Assembly: GCA_051453625.1 (NCBI GenBank)
Contig: JBOZIK010000001.1
Span: forward strand, 160,652,381 to 160,693,412
Direction: 5' to 3'
Origin: Welwitschia mirabilis
Taxonomy: Eukaryota; Gnetophyta; Gnetopsida; Welwitschiales
Length of the DNA: 41,032 nucleotides
In this document: in pieces, positions 22,600-32,439 of the stretch
Layout: each line of letters starts with the position of its first letter
Position numbering within the stretch: position 1 is the stretch's first letter
Made by a program: the position numbers and the translations under genes
Notes under the pieces: generated by a model
Seen by the model: the letters and a program-made list of their open reading frames with translations, nothing else
What the model was told of the DNA's origin: nothing
The model's database searches: none

Positions 22600-24275
22600 G
22601 TCACTTTTATATCATGTGCCTTCTCCTTCATCATCACTGTTATTATTACTATCCCATGTGATGAATGTCTGGATTATGTAGGAAGAGAAAGATGTGTGTG
22701 AAGGTACTTGTACTTCCTATATGGTCACTAAGATGTTTTACCAATATCCTAATAAGCATGTATTCTTATATGTGAATGTCTAATGGGTGATTAAAGTGTC
22801 AAAGAAGCTAGTGATGATAGTCTCAGTGAAGGATGATGGTGGAGATATGGAAAGAGATGGAACATGGATGGATTCTATAAAAGGTTATAATGTAGATGGC
22901 ATGCAAGATGATAATGATGGATGAGGAGATAATAGAGGTTATGTAGGATTATGATAGGATAGTTTATGGAATAGCATATAGAAGATGAGGGGATAAATTT
23001 TAGAGCTCTCTAACGCTTCTTATTGCTCCCCCTGTAGTGGTTATAGAGTATAGTACTCCCCTTGAATTTATGCCTTTTTAGGATTTTGGTGCTTTCTATA
23101 TGCTTGTTCCTTCTCTTTTGTAAAATCTAAAATATATATATTTCCTACTTATCCTGAGTCATATCTTATCCCATGTGGAACTAAATGTGCTTTTGCATCT
23201 ACTTCTTCCTTTAAATCTATCCAAATGGGAGCTTCCATGGATTTTCAACTACCTATAAGTGTATCTCATTCATTGGATATGGATCTATACTTCTTTAGAC
23301 TTAAAAAATTACATTTCATCTTACCAACCATCTTTGGAATAGCTTTTAGACCCTTCTTAAGGAAGAATAGACTATGAGATGTTATAGAGTAGGATCATTA
23401 AAACTATGGTTTTTTTGGTCTTCTACTTGTACCTTTACTAGGTGACACTTGTACATATTATTTCTCGCTAAATTCTACAAGTGGCTTCTTTGGATGAATG
23501 AGGTTCAGCTATGATACTGAAATACTAGCACTCTTGATAATCAAGTTGATCAATTAAGGGTGACTTAAAGTCTGACCCTTTTGAAATAGTATAATAATAT
23601 CTATGCATAGAATAAATCTTAAATCAATATTTAAGCCCACAAGAAGATAGTAAACAATAAATATTTACATAGGATTATAGTAGCTATAGTTATCACCCCT
23701 AATAAGGATGATGTAAAACATGATTAATCTCAATATAGATGCATCTAAAACCATATCTTAACATTTTATGTTCTTATAAAAGTTCATTCTAGAGTGCCCA
23801 AAAAGTACATTACTCATAGATCACCATGAAACACTAATATAATGGCAAGTTAAAATGTATTTGAAAGAATAACATATAATTGCAATAGTTCTAAATCATC
23901 CATATCAAGCATAGAATTCGTAAAATTGAGTGTAAGTTATAAATAAGTATCTTATACTTTCATTTGAAATGTTCTAGTGTTATCATCAATCTCATGAATG
24001 TGTGCATAGAATTTTGTAACAGCTAGGTTTAAAATAACCTAATCCAACTAAACTACCACATTCCACCCGACATGTGAAAAGTATGTTAGAAGCTAATCAT
24101 TTCTTTGTTTGTAAAATCTAAGGGTTTATTCTACAAGAATTAAGTTTCTAATCTAGGTTTTAAATATTTTACTGTGGACTTATGGTAGAACTGAGGATCA
24201 TATTGTGGTTTTTGTGTTTTTTTGACTAGTTCATCATCTTTGGATGTATCAAAAGGCTTTCTCCTCACCATTTTT
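22600..24275 (-). pseudogene. env-like third ORF of Sirevirus D (broken)
   Basis: Minus strand between RNase H and the 3' LTR, the usual place of the Sirevirus env-like gene. A likely start ATG is at about 24273, followed by RRKPFDTSKDDELVKK. Further on are FYAHIHEIDDNTRTFQ and a short block ending in LTLNF (about 23930-24010), a pattern I recognise from plant retrotransposon env-like / transposon-associated domains. The last third (22600-23000) is Ser/Pro/His-rich low-complexity text. Many stops and frameshifts. Function is unknown in the family; the name reflects position more than proven envelope activity. Confidence 0.55.
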
Positions 24276-24607
24276 TTAAAAATATATGAAGAACTAAATC
24301 AACATTTGCTAAAATATGAAATAATCAAGAAAAGACATGTTTTTATGCTAGTTGTGAAGATTTCTATCAAATCCAAGATGTCTTTATAGAGAAATCTAAG
24401 AAAAATAACCTAGAAAAGAGCTTTAAGAGGGTGGCCTATTAAGTAAAGGATTGAAAATGAGAGATGATAATCCCTTTTCATATTAAAAAAGGTCAAAATC
24501 CTATTTTTTTAATGCATTTTATATTTTTGTAATAGTTCTTGAAAAACATTCACCTACTAAAAGATGTCTAAAATGATAATAGTAGATGTTATGACAATTT
24601 TATTTGC
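24276..24607. other. spacer upstream of D's env-like ORF
   Basis: AT-rich, with no coding motif. Left of the repeated module at 24608; it would be the immediate leader of the env-like ORF on the minus strand. Confidence 0.4.
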
Positions 24608-25732
24608 AATGATTAGATTAATTTCAATTGATGCAATTCTATCTAGGGCCCTCCTTCTAGCACCAAAATATTATGACAAATTTTATTCGCAATGATTAAA
24701 CTGTTTTTTGGTTGATCGTGATTTTAATCTAACGTTGTTTTATCATTTGTTACATTAAGACAAAAGTCTAGAGATAAAGTATCCTTGAATTTTATTGATG
24801 AGGGAATGAGGTTTAAATTCTCTTATGATTTAAAGAAAATATTTTACATGGGTACAAGCTAATCATTTAGATTTTTACCTTATATTAAAAAAGATAAAAT
24901 TGAAAATAAGGCTAATACTTATAATAAAAGGATTATTTTATTTTTTTTGAAAATAATTTTAAAATGTTATGAACTTAAAACTAGGATTTTTTTTGGAAAA
25001 CTGAATTGAAAAAATAATAGAAAAAAACATAATAATAAAAAACCAGAAGAGCAACGGAAATGGGAAAACAACGACATCAAAGGAGGACGCAGAAAAAAAA
25101 GGAACACATAAGAAAGGACGCAGCGCAGACAGAACAAAAGGAGATACTCAGAAGAGATACCAGAAGAGAAGAGGCAATGCACAAGACAAAACGGCAAAAG
25201 AACGCCAAAGCAATGACATAAAGGAAGAGACGCACTGCAGGAGCAGGGAGGACCAGAAGTTGTAGCGCACCAAGAATCAATACATAGAAATGCCAGGATA
25301 ACGGCGAATTGGCAGAAAATGAAGGCAAATGGCAATACTAGAATAGTTAAAAAAAGGGTATCAAAAGGCAGACAATAGAAAAAATACGCACCGAGGAGGA
25401 GTACAACAAAGAGGAAAAACACCCAAGGGGAAAAGAATGCATTACAGGAATCATATTGCATAAGAAGAGAAATGGAACACATCAGAAAATAATTGGAAAA
25501 TAAAGGACAACATAAAATACCAGCCAACACATAGCGAGGGAAACATAGCAACATCAAATCAGAGAGGAAAGTGATCATCATAGATAAACACCCAAAACTC
25601 AAGCAGATGGCATTACAAAGGCAACAAAGTTACATGCAAGGCTTTTTAAGCATAGCAAAATTTTTCCTCACAATGATTAGATTAATTTTGATTGATGCAA
25701 TTCTATCTAAGGCCCTCCTTCTAGCACCAAAA
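24608..25732 (-). repeat. 61-bp direct repeats enclosing a T-poor, purine-rich segment
   Basis: A 61-bp segment at 24608-24668 recurs at 25672-25732 with a few changes. Each ends in CTAGCACCAAAA, whose minus strand (TGGTGCTAGAAGGAGGG) looks like a primer site next to an LTR edge, and each is followed by TRTTAYGA-type sequence. Between them, 25010-25600 is nearly free of T on the plus strand. The 211-aa minus-strand ORF at 24967-25602 is extremely Phe/Leu/Cys/Ser-rich and matches nothing I know; it is best explained by the base skew. This may be a small nested retroelement or a duplicated leader of an unidentified element. Confidence 0.6.
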
Positions 25733-25972
25733 CTGTTACGATTATTTTTCCTTGCAACCTAAGACTTTGAATTGATTCATTGATTTCTAAGTTTTGTTTA
25801 ATGATGATACTAACATTTGGATGTTTTGAGGTTTAAAATGCATTCATCAGATTCAAAATAAAAAGAATTCAAAGTAACTGCTGCTAGTCTTATTCTACAT
25901 TCAAATATCATTTAGGGCTAAATTATGAAATGAAATGCATTTGAAAAATATTGCGCAATAGGATTTTTCAGT
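25733..25972. other. spacer, nothing recognised
   Basis: AT-rich sequence between the repeated module and the AGACATCT cluster; no ORF or motif I can support. It may include LTR sequence of the element that left the primer-site-like repeats. Confidence 0.4.
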
Positions 25973-26195
25973 AGACATCTACTTTGATGAAAGACATCTT
26001 CTATTAAAAAATGTATAAGTCATTTTGCATACTATAAAAATATCTACATGTTCAAAGACATCTATTTTAAAACATTATAAAAATCATACCTGATTTTTAA
26101 AGATGTCTAGAAATTTAAAGACATCTATATGATAAACATCTATAAAACTAAAAATATCTTCTTGAAAGATGTCTACAAAACTAAATATGTCTTTC
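25973..26195. promoter_or_regulatory. internal cluster of AGACATCT/AGATGTCT motifs (decayed CpG palindrome) in D
   Basis: Six exact copies: AGACATCT at 25973, 25992, 26056 and 26119, AGATGTCT at 26101 and 26167, plus variants (AACATCT, ATATGTCT). This is the motif arrayed in the U3 of the C and D LTRs, but here it lies inside D, between RNase H and the env-like ORF. Both forms are single-transition derivatives of the palindrome AGACGTCT, whose GACGTC core resembles the C-box bound by plant bZIP factors. That function is inference. Confidence 0.6.
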
Positions 26196-26389
26196 CTAAA
26201 ATATCAATAAACTTTAAAATTTTCTAAAACTAATATCATGATAAAAAATTACAGCATAAAGGTAAAGTATCATGCACAAAACTTACTATTTAAACATCTA
26301 ACTATAATATCAACTCATAGAATATCATAGAGTGGATTTGAGACTTAAATGATATTATCAAATAACTTGTCATATTACGAAAGGCTCAA

Positions 26390-26970
26390 TATTTAAGTTC
26401 CTACATGATTTAATAAATAGTTCATCACATAATGATCTAGTAAAAATGTTAGTGAGTTAATCATTAGTATTAATATATTACACTATGATGCCCTTCTTGT
26501 GTACATGTTCTTTAAGGAAATAATATTTGATTTTGACATGTTTAGTTCTTGGATGTTGTAATTGGATTCTTTTAGATGTTGATAGTGCTTTTATTACAAT
26601 GAAATACAGGAATACCTTCTAAGGAGAATCCAAAATATTTTAATATTTGCTTCATATAAACTAGCTATGCATAACAACTTTTAGTAGTAACATATTAACA
26701 GAGCAGTTGGGTTTTTCTTTTTACTACTTCAAAATATAAAACATTATTCAAATAAAAAGTGAGTTTTACTTGTGCTTCTCTTATTATCTTTGCATCCTGT
26801 CCAATCTGCATCACAATACCCAATTAGATCAAGGCAAGATTTTTTTGAATACCAAAGGTCCTAATTAATAGCATCTTTTAAATAATAAAAAAATTTAACT
26901 ATTTTATGATGTGATTCTCTAGGATTACTTTGATAATAAGCATAAATTTTTAAACTCAAAATAAATATTA
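26390..26970 (-). pseudogene. RNase H domain of Sirevirus D (broken)
   Basis: RNase H removes the RNA strand during cDNA synthesis. The minus strand shows IGYCDADWTGCKDNKRSTS (about 26780-26840) with the catalytic Asp of CDADW kept, then a degraded middle, then a NIQELNMSK block (about 26530-26560), the usual copia HSRTKHID position. Stops interrupt it. It is contiguous with the RT region to the right. Confidence 0.85.
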
Positions 26971-26989
26971 GATCTACTAGTAGCAAGAT

Positions 26990-27861
26990 ATAATAAACTA
27001 CTAATCATACATCTATACAGCTTTTGATCAACTTCTTATCATGTTCACTTTATCTAGTTTTATGCTTTAATTCTCTAGGATGTCTTTGCCTTTATAATCA
27101 TATAAATCATTTTTGACTAGAAAATTTTTAATATATTTAGTTTGGGAAATAAATGTACCTTGTTTATGTTACATCATGTGTAGCCCTAAGAAGTTGCTTA
27201 TCTCTTCCATGAGACACATTTCAACTTCATCCTATATTATCTTAGTAAACTTTTTACATAATAATTCATTAGTAGCTCTAAAAATAATATCATCTTCATA
27301 TATTTATATAATATTAAAATTATTATTATCCCTTTTAACAAATAATATAACATTAAATGTACTTTTTTTAAATGCATTTTCTATTATGTAATCACATATT
27401 TTTTTGTACTAATCTTTAGGTACTTAATTTAGACCCTGAAGGTTCTTTTTTAATTTGAATACATAGTATAATTTATGATAATTTAGGAAACCTTCTAGTT
27501 GCTCAACATATACATTTTCTTGAAGTACCCATTTACAAAGGTAATTTTAACATCCATTTGGTAGATTTTAATCCTTTGATATAAGTAAAGGCTAAAAGCA
27601 TTCTTATTGACTCCATACATGCTACAAGAACAAGCGTTTATTCAAAGTCTATGCCTTCTTATTGATTATATCATTTGGTTACTAATATTACTTTATTTTT
27701 TATCACATTATCATGTTTATCTATTTTGCTTCTAAAAGATAACTTTATGTCAATAGCAAGTCTATTAGATGGTCTTAGAATAAGTTCTCAAACATCACAT
27801 CGTTTAAACTAATTAAGATTTGCTTGAATTTCTAGCATGCAATGTTTATCTCTCTTAGCTT
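26990..27861 (-). pseudogene. reverse transcriptase of Sirevirus D (broken)
   Basis: Minus-strand RT from the linker (near 27861) to the connection with RNase H. Blocks include ENVYVEQLEGF and FKLKKNLQGLN (about 27430-27530), the palm box at 27289-27300 reading YEDD (usual YVDD, both aspartates kept), and TKYIKNFLVKN. Stops and frame changes are frequent. The domain is cut at its upstream side by insertion of element E at 27867; its continuation toward integrase resumes at 35454. The plus-strand ORF at 27113-27391 is a shadow. Confidence 0.85.
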
Positions 27862-27866
27862 CATTG
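27862..27866. repeat. target site duplication of E, left copy (CATTG)
   Basis: CATTG directly before the TG of the 5' LTR; an identical CATTG follows the CA of the 3' LTR at 35449-35453. Five bases is the normal duplication size for copia. Confidence 0.92.
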
Positions 27867-29364
27867 TGTTAAATTATGTTTTACCAATTGATGTCAAACT
27901 AATGTCTTTTTTATAGCAAATTTTATGTATTTTATGTAGAAGATATTAAGATTCTTGCAAGTTAAAAAATGGAACTAAAATATGCACTAGAAATCTATTT
28001 ATTCATTTACCCTCTAAGAAGGGTCGATCAGATCCTTAAGGGGTCGACCACATCTGAAGCAGACAAAGGAAACTAAACTACATCTAGAGGGGTCGACTGG
28101 GCTTTGATGGGATTAACTAGACCTATAACTTGAAGAATCAATGTCTTTAAACTAAATGGCAAGGGATTGATTAGACTTTTATGGGGTTGACCAGGTTTGA
28201 GAACCTGACACGCAGTATCCCTGGATTAAATGATAAGGAGTTAACTAGACCTATGATGGGGTTAACTAGACCTATGCACTAAGTAGTTGATACATTTAGA
28301 TCAATCGCCATGGGGTCAACTATACCTAGAATGGTGTTGACTGAATTCAATGCAAGAAACAGGAAAGATGTTTATCAGAAGAGTGGATAACTAGATAAAT
28401 AGTAGGCAACTGGACAAGGATGAACTGAACCGAGATGGGGTTGACTATAAAAGAATACATAAGAATTTAGGATGACTGAATCTCTCTCTTGGGCAGCCTG
28501 TGTAACTCATGATACTACATGAGGTCAACTGAATTTTTATGAGGTTAGATTTTTTTAAACATTATGTATCTATTAGCTAGCTATTAGGTAGTCATTTTTT
28601 AGTTAATTATAGCTATTAAAGTACAACTTAAATTTACTAAACCCTAATAGCCTTCTATTATAAATAGCTAACTCATAGATGATCAATCAATCTTTTAGAA
28701 CCACTCTCATTTAGTAAAATCTATTGGATCTAAAACATCAAGCTTTGTATTTAGGTGATTATCATTTGTTGTATCTTGGCATCAACATTTCTAACTGAAG
28801 GAGATCTACCATTGTCATACTCTCTATATTCAGGGTCAAATATAGAGCTTCATTAGTTATACTTCTATAGGAGGATAGATCCATCAAATATACATGTTCC
28901 AAAATAAGTGATATTTATGATTTTGAGGCATTGTTACTTCACTACCCTATTTTCTAAAAGTTGAGACTAAGCCTTGAAAAGTCTATTCTAAAGATTGAGA
29001 TTAAGCCTTAAAAAGTCCATTCTAAATGTTGAGACTGAGCCTGGAAAAGTTTATTTGTAAAGGTTTCAGGTAAACTTAAAATACCTGGTGGAGTAATAGA
29101 GATCCAAGATCTATCTTGGGAGAAGTTAATCGTCAAGAGTGAAGTAGGGGTTTTCCCAAACCACTATAAATGTAACTTGCATTAAAGTGGTAGTTTGTGC
29201 TTTTAGTTTTTGATTTTTTACTTTTAGTATTTTATTATATTATGCACTTCCTAAAATAATTTATTTATGTATGCAAGTTGTGTTTAAATTGATTTCTTTC
29301 AGATTATTTTTTGATTTTTTAAAAGAACCTATTCACTCCCCCTCTAGGGTTCTTGATCCTATCA
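27867..29364 (+). repeat. 5' LTR of Sirevirus E
   Basis: It starts TGTTAAATTATG and ends ...GATCCTATCA, with the Sirevirus-like CACTCCCCCTCTAGGG block before the end. The U3 holds about a dozen copies of a GGGGTCGACCAGACC-like unit between 28020 and 28545. Two keep the intact core GTCGAC (28043, 28092) and most read GTTGAC, GTCAAC or GTTAAC. TATAAATA at 28659-28666 follows about 120 bases after the array. This is a classic layout of repeated upstream elements, TATA box, R and U5. Confidence 0.93.
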
Positions 29365-29366
29365 TT

Positions 29367-29384
29367 TGGTATCAAGGCTAAGTT
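29367..29384 (+). other. primer binding site of Sirevirus E
   Basis: TGGTATCAAGGCTAAG, two bases after the LTR end, close to TGGTATCAGAGC for initiator tRNA-Met. Confidence 0.88.
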
Positions 29385-30066
29385 GATTCCACATTAGATT
29401 TTAGCTAATCTTGATCTTAAAACCCTAAAAATGAGTAACCTGTTTGATGGTTTTTTAACTTGGTGTCTACCTATGTTTGATGGATCGAACTATGCTTATT
29501 AGAAAGCTAGGATGAAAATATTTCTTACATCCTTAGACGTTGACATAAAATAAGTCATTTACAAAGATTACTCTATACCTATGATAACCTAAACTGATGC
29601 AATGGCAACACTATCCTACTTCCCAGATCCCGAGACCAATAGATAGCCACAGACAAGTCAAAAGCCAGCATAGATTATCATGCTCTTAATGTAATTTTTT
29701 GTGTAGTGTGTGTAGATGAATTCAAATGAATAGTAAACTGTAACCATGCTAAGAAAGCTTGGAACATTCTCAAAGTAGTACACGAAGGAACCTCAATAGT
29801 TAAATAAGATAAACTCCATATGCTCATCTCTAAATTTGAAGATATCCATATTAATGAAAAAGAAACTTTGCAATAATTTTTTACTAGACTTACAGATACT
29901 GTAAACTCAATGGCAAGCCTCAAAGAATGCATAGAGGAAAGAAAAGTGGTAAGAAAATTCTTGACATCCTTACCTAAGAGATTTAAGCCAAAGGTCACAA
30001 CCATTGAAGAGAGAAAGAACATTAATGCAATGGCATGAGAAAAAACTTTAAGATAATTTGCAAACC

Positions 30067-30936
30067 TATGAACTTAAATTTATTATAGATAAAAAGAGAG
30101 GTCTTGCTTTAAAATGTGTGCAAAAATACTATAGATCTGATAGATTAGATAAGGAATTTGATGATGATAAAGTGGCTCTTATATCTAGAAGATTCAGAAA
30201 ATTTCTTTATAGGAAGAAAAAGAAAGGATAATTGAGTAAGAATGCAAAGAAAAGTCATTCAAAATAAAGAAGGAAGCAAGAAAAGGAAAAAGAAATCTAA
30301 TGCTACTCATGCAAAGGATTTGGGCATATGGCCAATGAGTGCCCAAACACCAAGAGAGATAATAAAAAGTCAAATAATCTTTCATTCATGGCTACTTGGA
30401 ATAATGAATATGATGAGACTGAGAAAAACTATTCAGATCATGAATCAGACANNNNNNNNNNNNNNNNNNNNNNNNNNNNNNNNNNNNNNNNNNNNNNNNN
30501 NNNNNNNNNNNNNNNNNNNNNNNNNNNNNNNNNNNNNNNNNNNNNNNNNNNTTATGAGCTTAAATTTGTTAAAGATAAAAGAAAAGGTATTGCTTTAAAA
30601 TGTGTGTAGGAAGATTATAGATCTAACAGATCAAATGAGGATTTTGATGATGATGAAGTGGCTCTTCTAGCTAGAAGATTTAGAAAATTTCTTCATAGGA
30701 AGAAAAAAGAAGGAGAATCAAGTAAAAATGAAAAGAGAAGTCATCCAAAACAAAGAAGGGAGTAATAAAAGAAAAAATAAATCCAATGCTACTCCTACAA
30801 AGGATTTGAACATATGGGTAATAAGTGATCTAACACTAGAAGAGATAAAAGAAAGTCAAAGAAACCCTTATTCATGGCTACTTAGGATAATAAAGATGAT
30901 GAATATGACAAAAACTATTCAGATCATGAATCAGAC
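30067..30936 (+). repeat. 384-bp direct duplication of gag across an assembly gap
   Basis: 30067-30450 and 30553-30936 are the same gag segment at equal length but clearly diverged. The first copy ends one base before the gap and the second starts one base after it. That geometry is what two overlapping contigs placed side by side would give. A real duplication is possible. Confidence 0.85.
30452..30551. other. assembly gap (100 N) in E gag
   Basis: One hundred N between the two copies of the 384-bp gag segment. Confidence 0.97.
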
Positions 30937-31329
30937 AGAGATAAAAGATTGTCTTTCATAGCTTTTGTGTCATCATTCTAAGATGTTCCTAGCACATCAA
31001 TGCACGATGATTTGGATATGATTAATGAAGAAGAGGATGAGTTAGAAAACAATGTCAGGAGTTGTATGAGGAGTGTAAAAAGCTAGCTAAGAGAATAAAT
31101 GAGTTGAAGAAAATAGTGAAGTCTATTACTAAAGAAAAGAAGGAATTGGAAGAGAAATATAATGTGCTCAAATTTGATAATATCAAGTTAATTTCTCAGG
31201 TAAAAGATATTTCTTTTTTTGTAAATAAATTTTCTGTTAGCTCTTCTAAATTGGAAAAGATGCTTAGAGTACGAAAAACCACTGTAAACAAATCAAGTAT
31301 TGGCTTTACTTCGTAAAAATTGCAAGAAT

Positions 31330-31990
31330 AAGTAAACTAGAAGAGTAAGTATGTTCCTAATCTTTTATATAATTTCTATGATAAATTTGATCATTCAAAG
31401 TCTTTTTACAAAGTTAAACAATTAATGATTTTTTCTAGAATTGTAAACACCTTGCCTTTTAAGTTTATTCCTAAAAAAAGTATACCACCTAAGTATAATA
31501 AGACTAAATGGGTTAAAGCTAATAATCTTTAAAGTCTTCTGACACAGATAGCTCTCAGAGACCACATATGAATAGTTGGTATCTAGATAGTGATTGATTA
31601 AGGCATATGTTAAGAGGAAAATCAATCTTTCAACACTTGAAGAATATAAATGGATGAGAACTCATCTTTGGAAACAATGAAATGGAAAAAATAGAAGGTA
31701 TTAGATGCATCAAGAGAGGTAAGTTACTTAAACTTGATGATGTGCTTTATGTTAATGGATTGAAACATAATTTATTGAGTGTGAGTTAATTATGTGACCA
31801 AATTTACAAAGTAATCTTTGAAAAATCGAAATGCAATATTGTAGATTAAAAATGAATGTTTCTATTTTTTCTGTAAAACATGTAGATAATACTTATAGAG
31901 TAGATATTAAATTTATTTATTAATTATTCCATGCAAACCATGATGTTAGGATAAAATTTGATAGAACTAAATATTTTTGTATAAATTCTA
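31330..31990 (+). pseudogene. protease and pre-integrase region of Sirevirus E (broken)
   Basis: The active-site motif begins WYLDSD at 31577-31594, with the Gly of the copia DSG changed to Asp and a stop after it, then LRHM. Downstream are LIFGNNEMEKIEGI and VLYVNGLKHNLLSVS followed by a stop near 31789, the normal protease-to-integrase linker. From about 31990 the similarity to pol ends and non-coding sequence begins; the integrase core never appears. It is in line with gag upstream. Confidence 0.85.
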
Positions 31991-32069
31991 ATGTAACACC
32001 CAATGTCTATAATCATTTGTTAATTATAAAAATGATCTAAACGTTTAGTTGTCGTTCCTTGGCTGATTG

Positions 32070-32293
32070 CAAGATGGTCAACTGGATCTATAATTTAGTT
32101 GACTAGATGTAGTTAGTTGATTAGCCAAAGAGCCTAGTTTCCTGAATACCTTCTAGTACTATAGAACCACATCTTGACAAGTCGACTAGAACCTTGAGTG
32201 ATTGACCAAACTTAATGGATTACAGTGTAGAAGTATAGTCAGTTGACCTAATTTCTTTCTTCATTTCACCCTACTTCACTTAGTTTATAAAAG
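32070..32293 (+). promoter_or_regulatory. internal GTCGAC-motif cluster plus TATA box upstream of E's env-like ORF
   Basis: Within 180 bp lie GTCAAC (32077), GTTGAC (32098), GTTGAT (32116), intact GTCGAC (32181), ATTGAC (32201) and GTTGAC (32242), the same motif and decay forms as in E's LTR array. TATAAAAG follows at 32286-32293, about 40 bases after the last motif. The env-like region begins downstream. The order motif array, TATA, ORF copies the LTR promoter layout and suggests a separate promoter for the env-like gene. No expression evidence can be had from sequence alone. Confidence 0.55.
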
Positions 32294-32439
32294 AGATATA
32301 AGAATAACTTGATTTTATTATTCTTTATCCCTCTCTAGCTCATAGATCTAATGATTTCTCTCAAGATCCAGAGCTCTTGCTTCTAAATCTAGTGATTTTT
32401 TTAGTCCTTTTACTTGCAACAGTCTTATATTGGCTAAAA

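Larger units (their letters stand above)
29431..31316 (+). pseudogene. gag of Sirevirus E (UBN2 domain, CCHC knuckle, coiled coil; broken, with a duplicated part)
   Basis: The ATG at 29431 opens MSNLFDG, then MFDGSNYAY followed by a stop where Trp is expected, then KARMKIFLTSLDVDI. The UBN2 core continues with KFEDIHMNEKE (about 29830) and a NSMASLKECIEERKVV stretch up to 30050. A complete CCHC knuckle CYSCKGFGHMANEC is at 30301-30342. After the gap, 30553-30936 repeats 30067-30450 (384 bp each) with a damaged knuckle at 30787-30828. A Lys/Glu-rich coiled coil is open at 31062-31316. Many stops, so no product. Confidence 0.88.

Noticed and set aside
27113-27391. 92-aa plus-strand ORF
   Set aside because: Antisense to the RT palm of D (YEDD).
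28020-28545. Short regular repeats as a possible satellite
   Set aside because: Irregular spacing and location in both LTRs of one element fit LTR regulatory repeats, not a satellite.
30242-30598. 118-aa ORF across the gag gap
   Set aside because: Runs through N and is not in the gag frame that gives the zinc knuckle.
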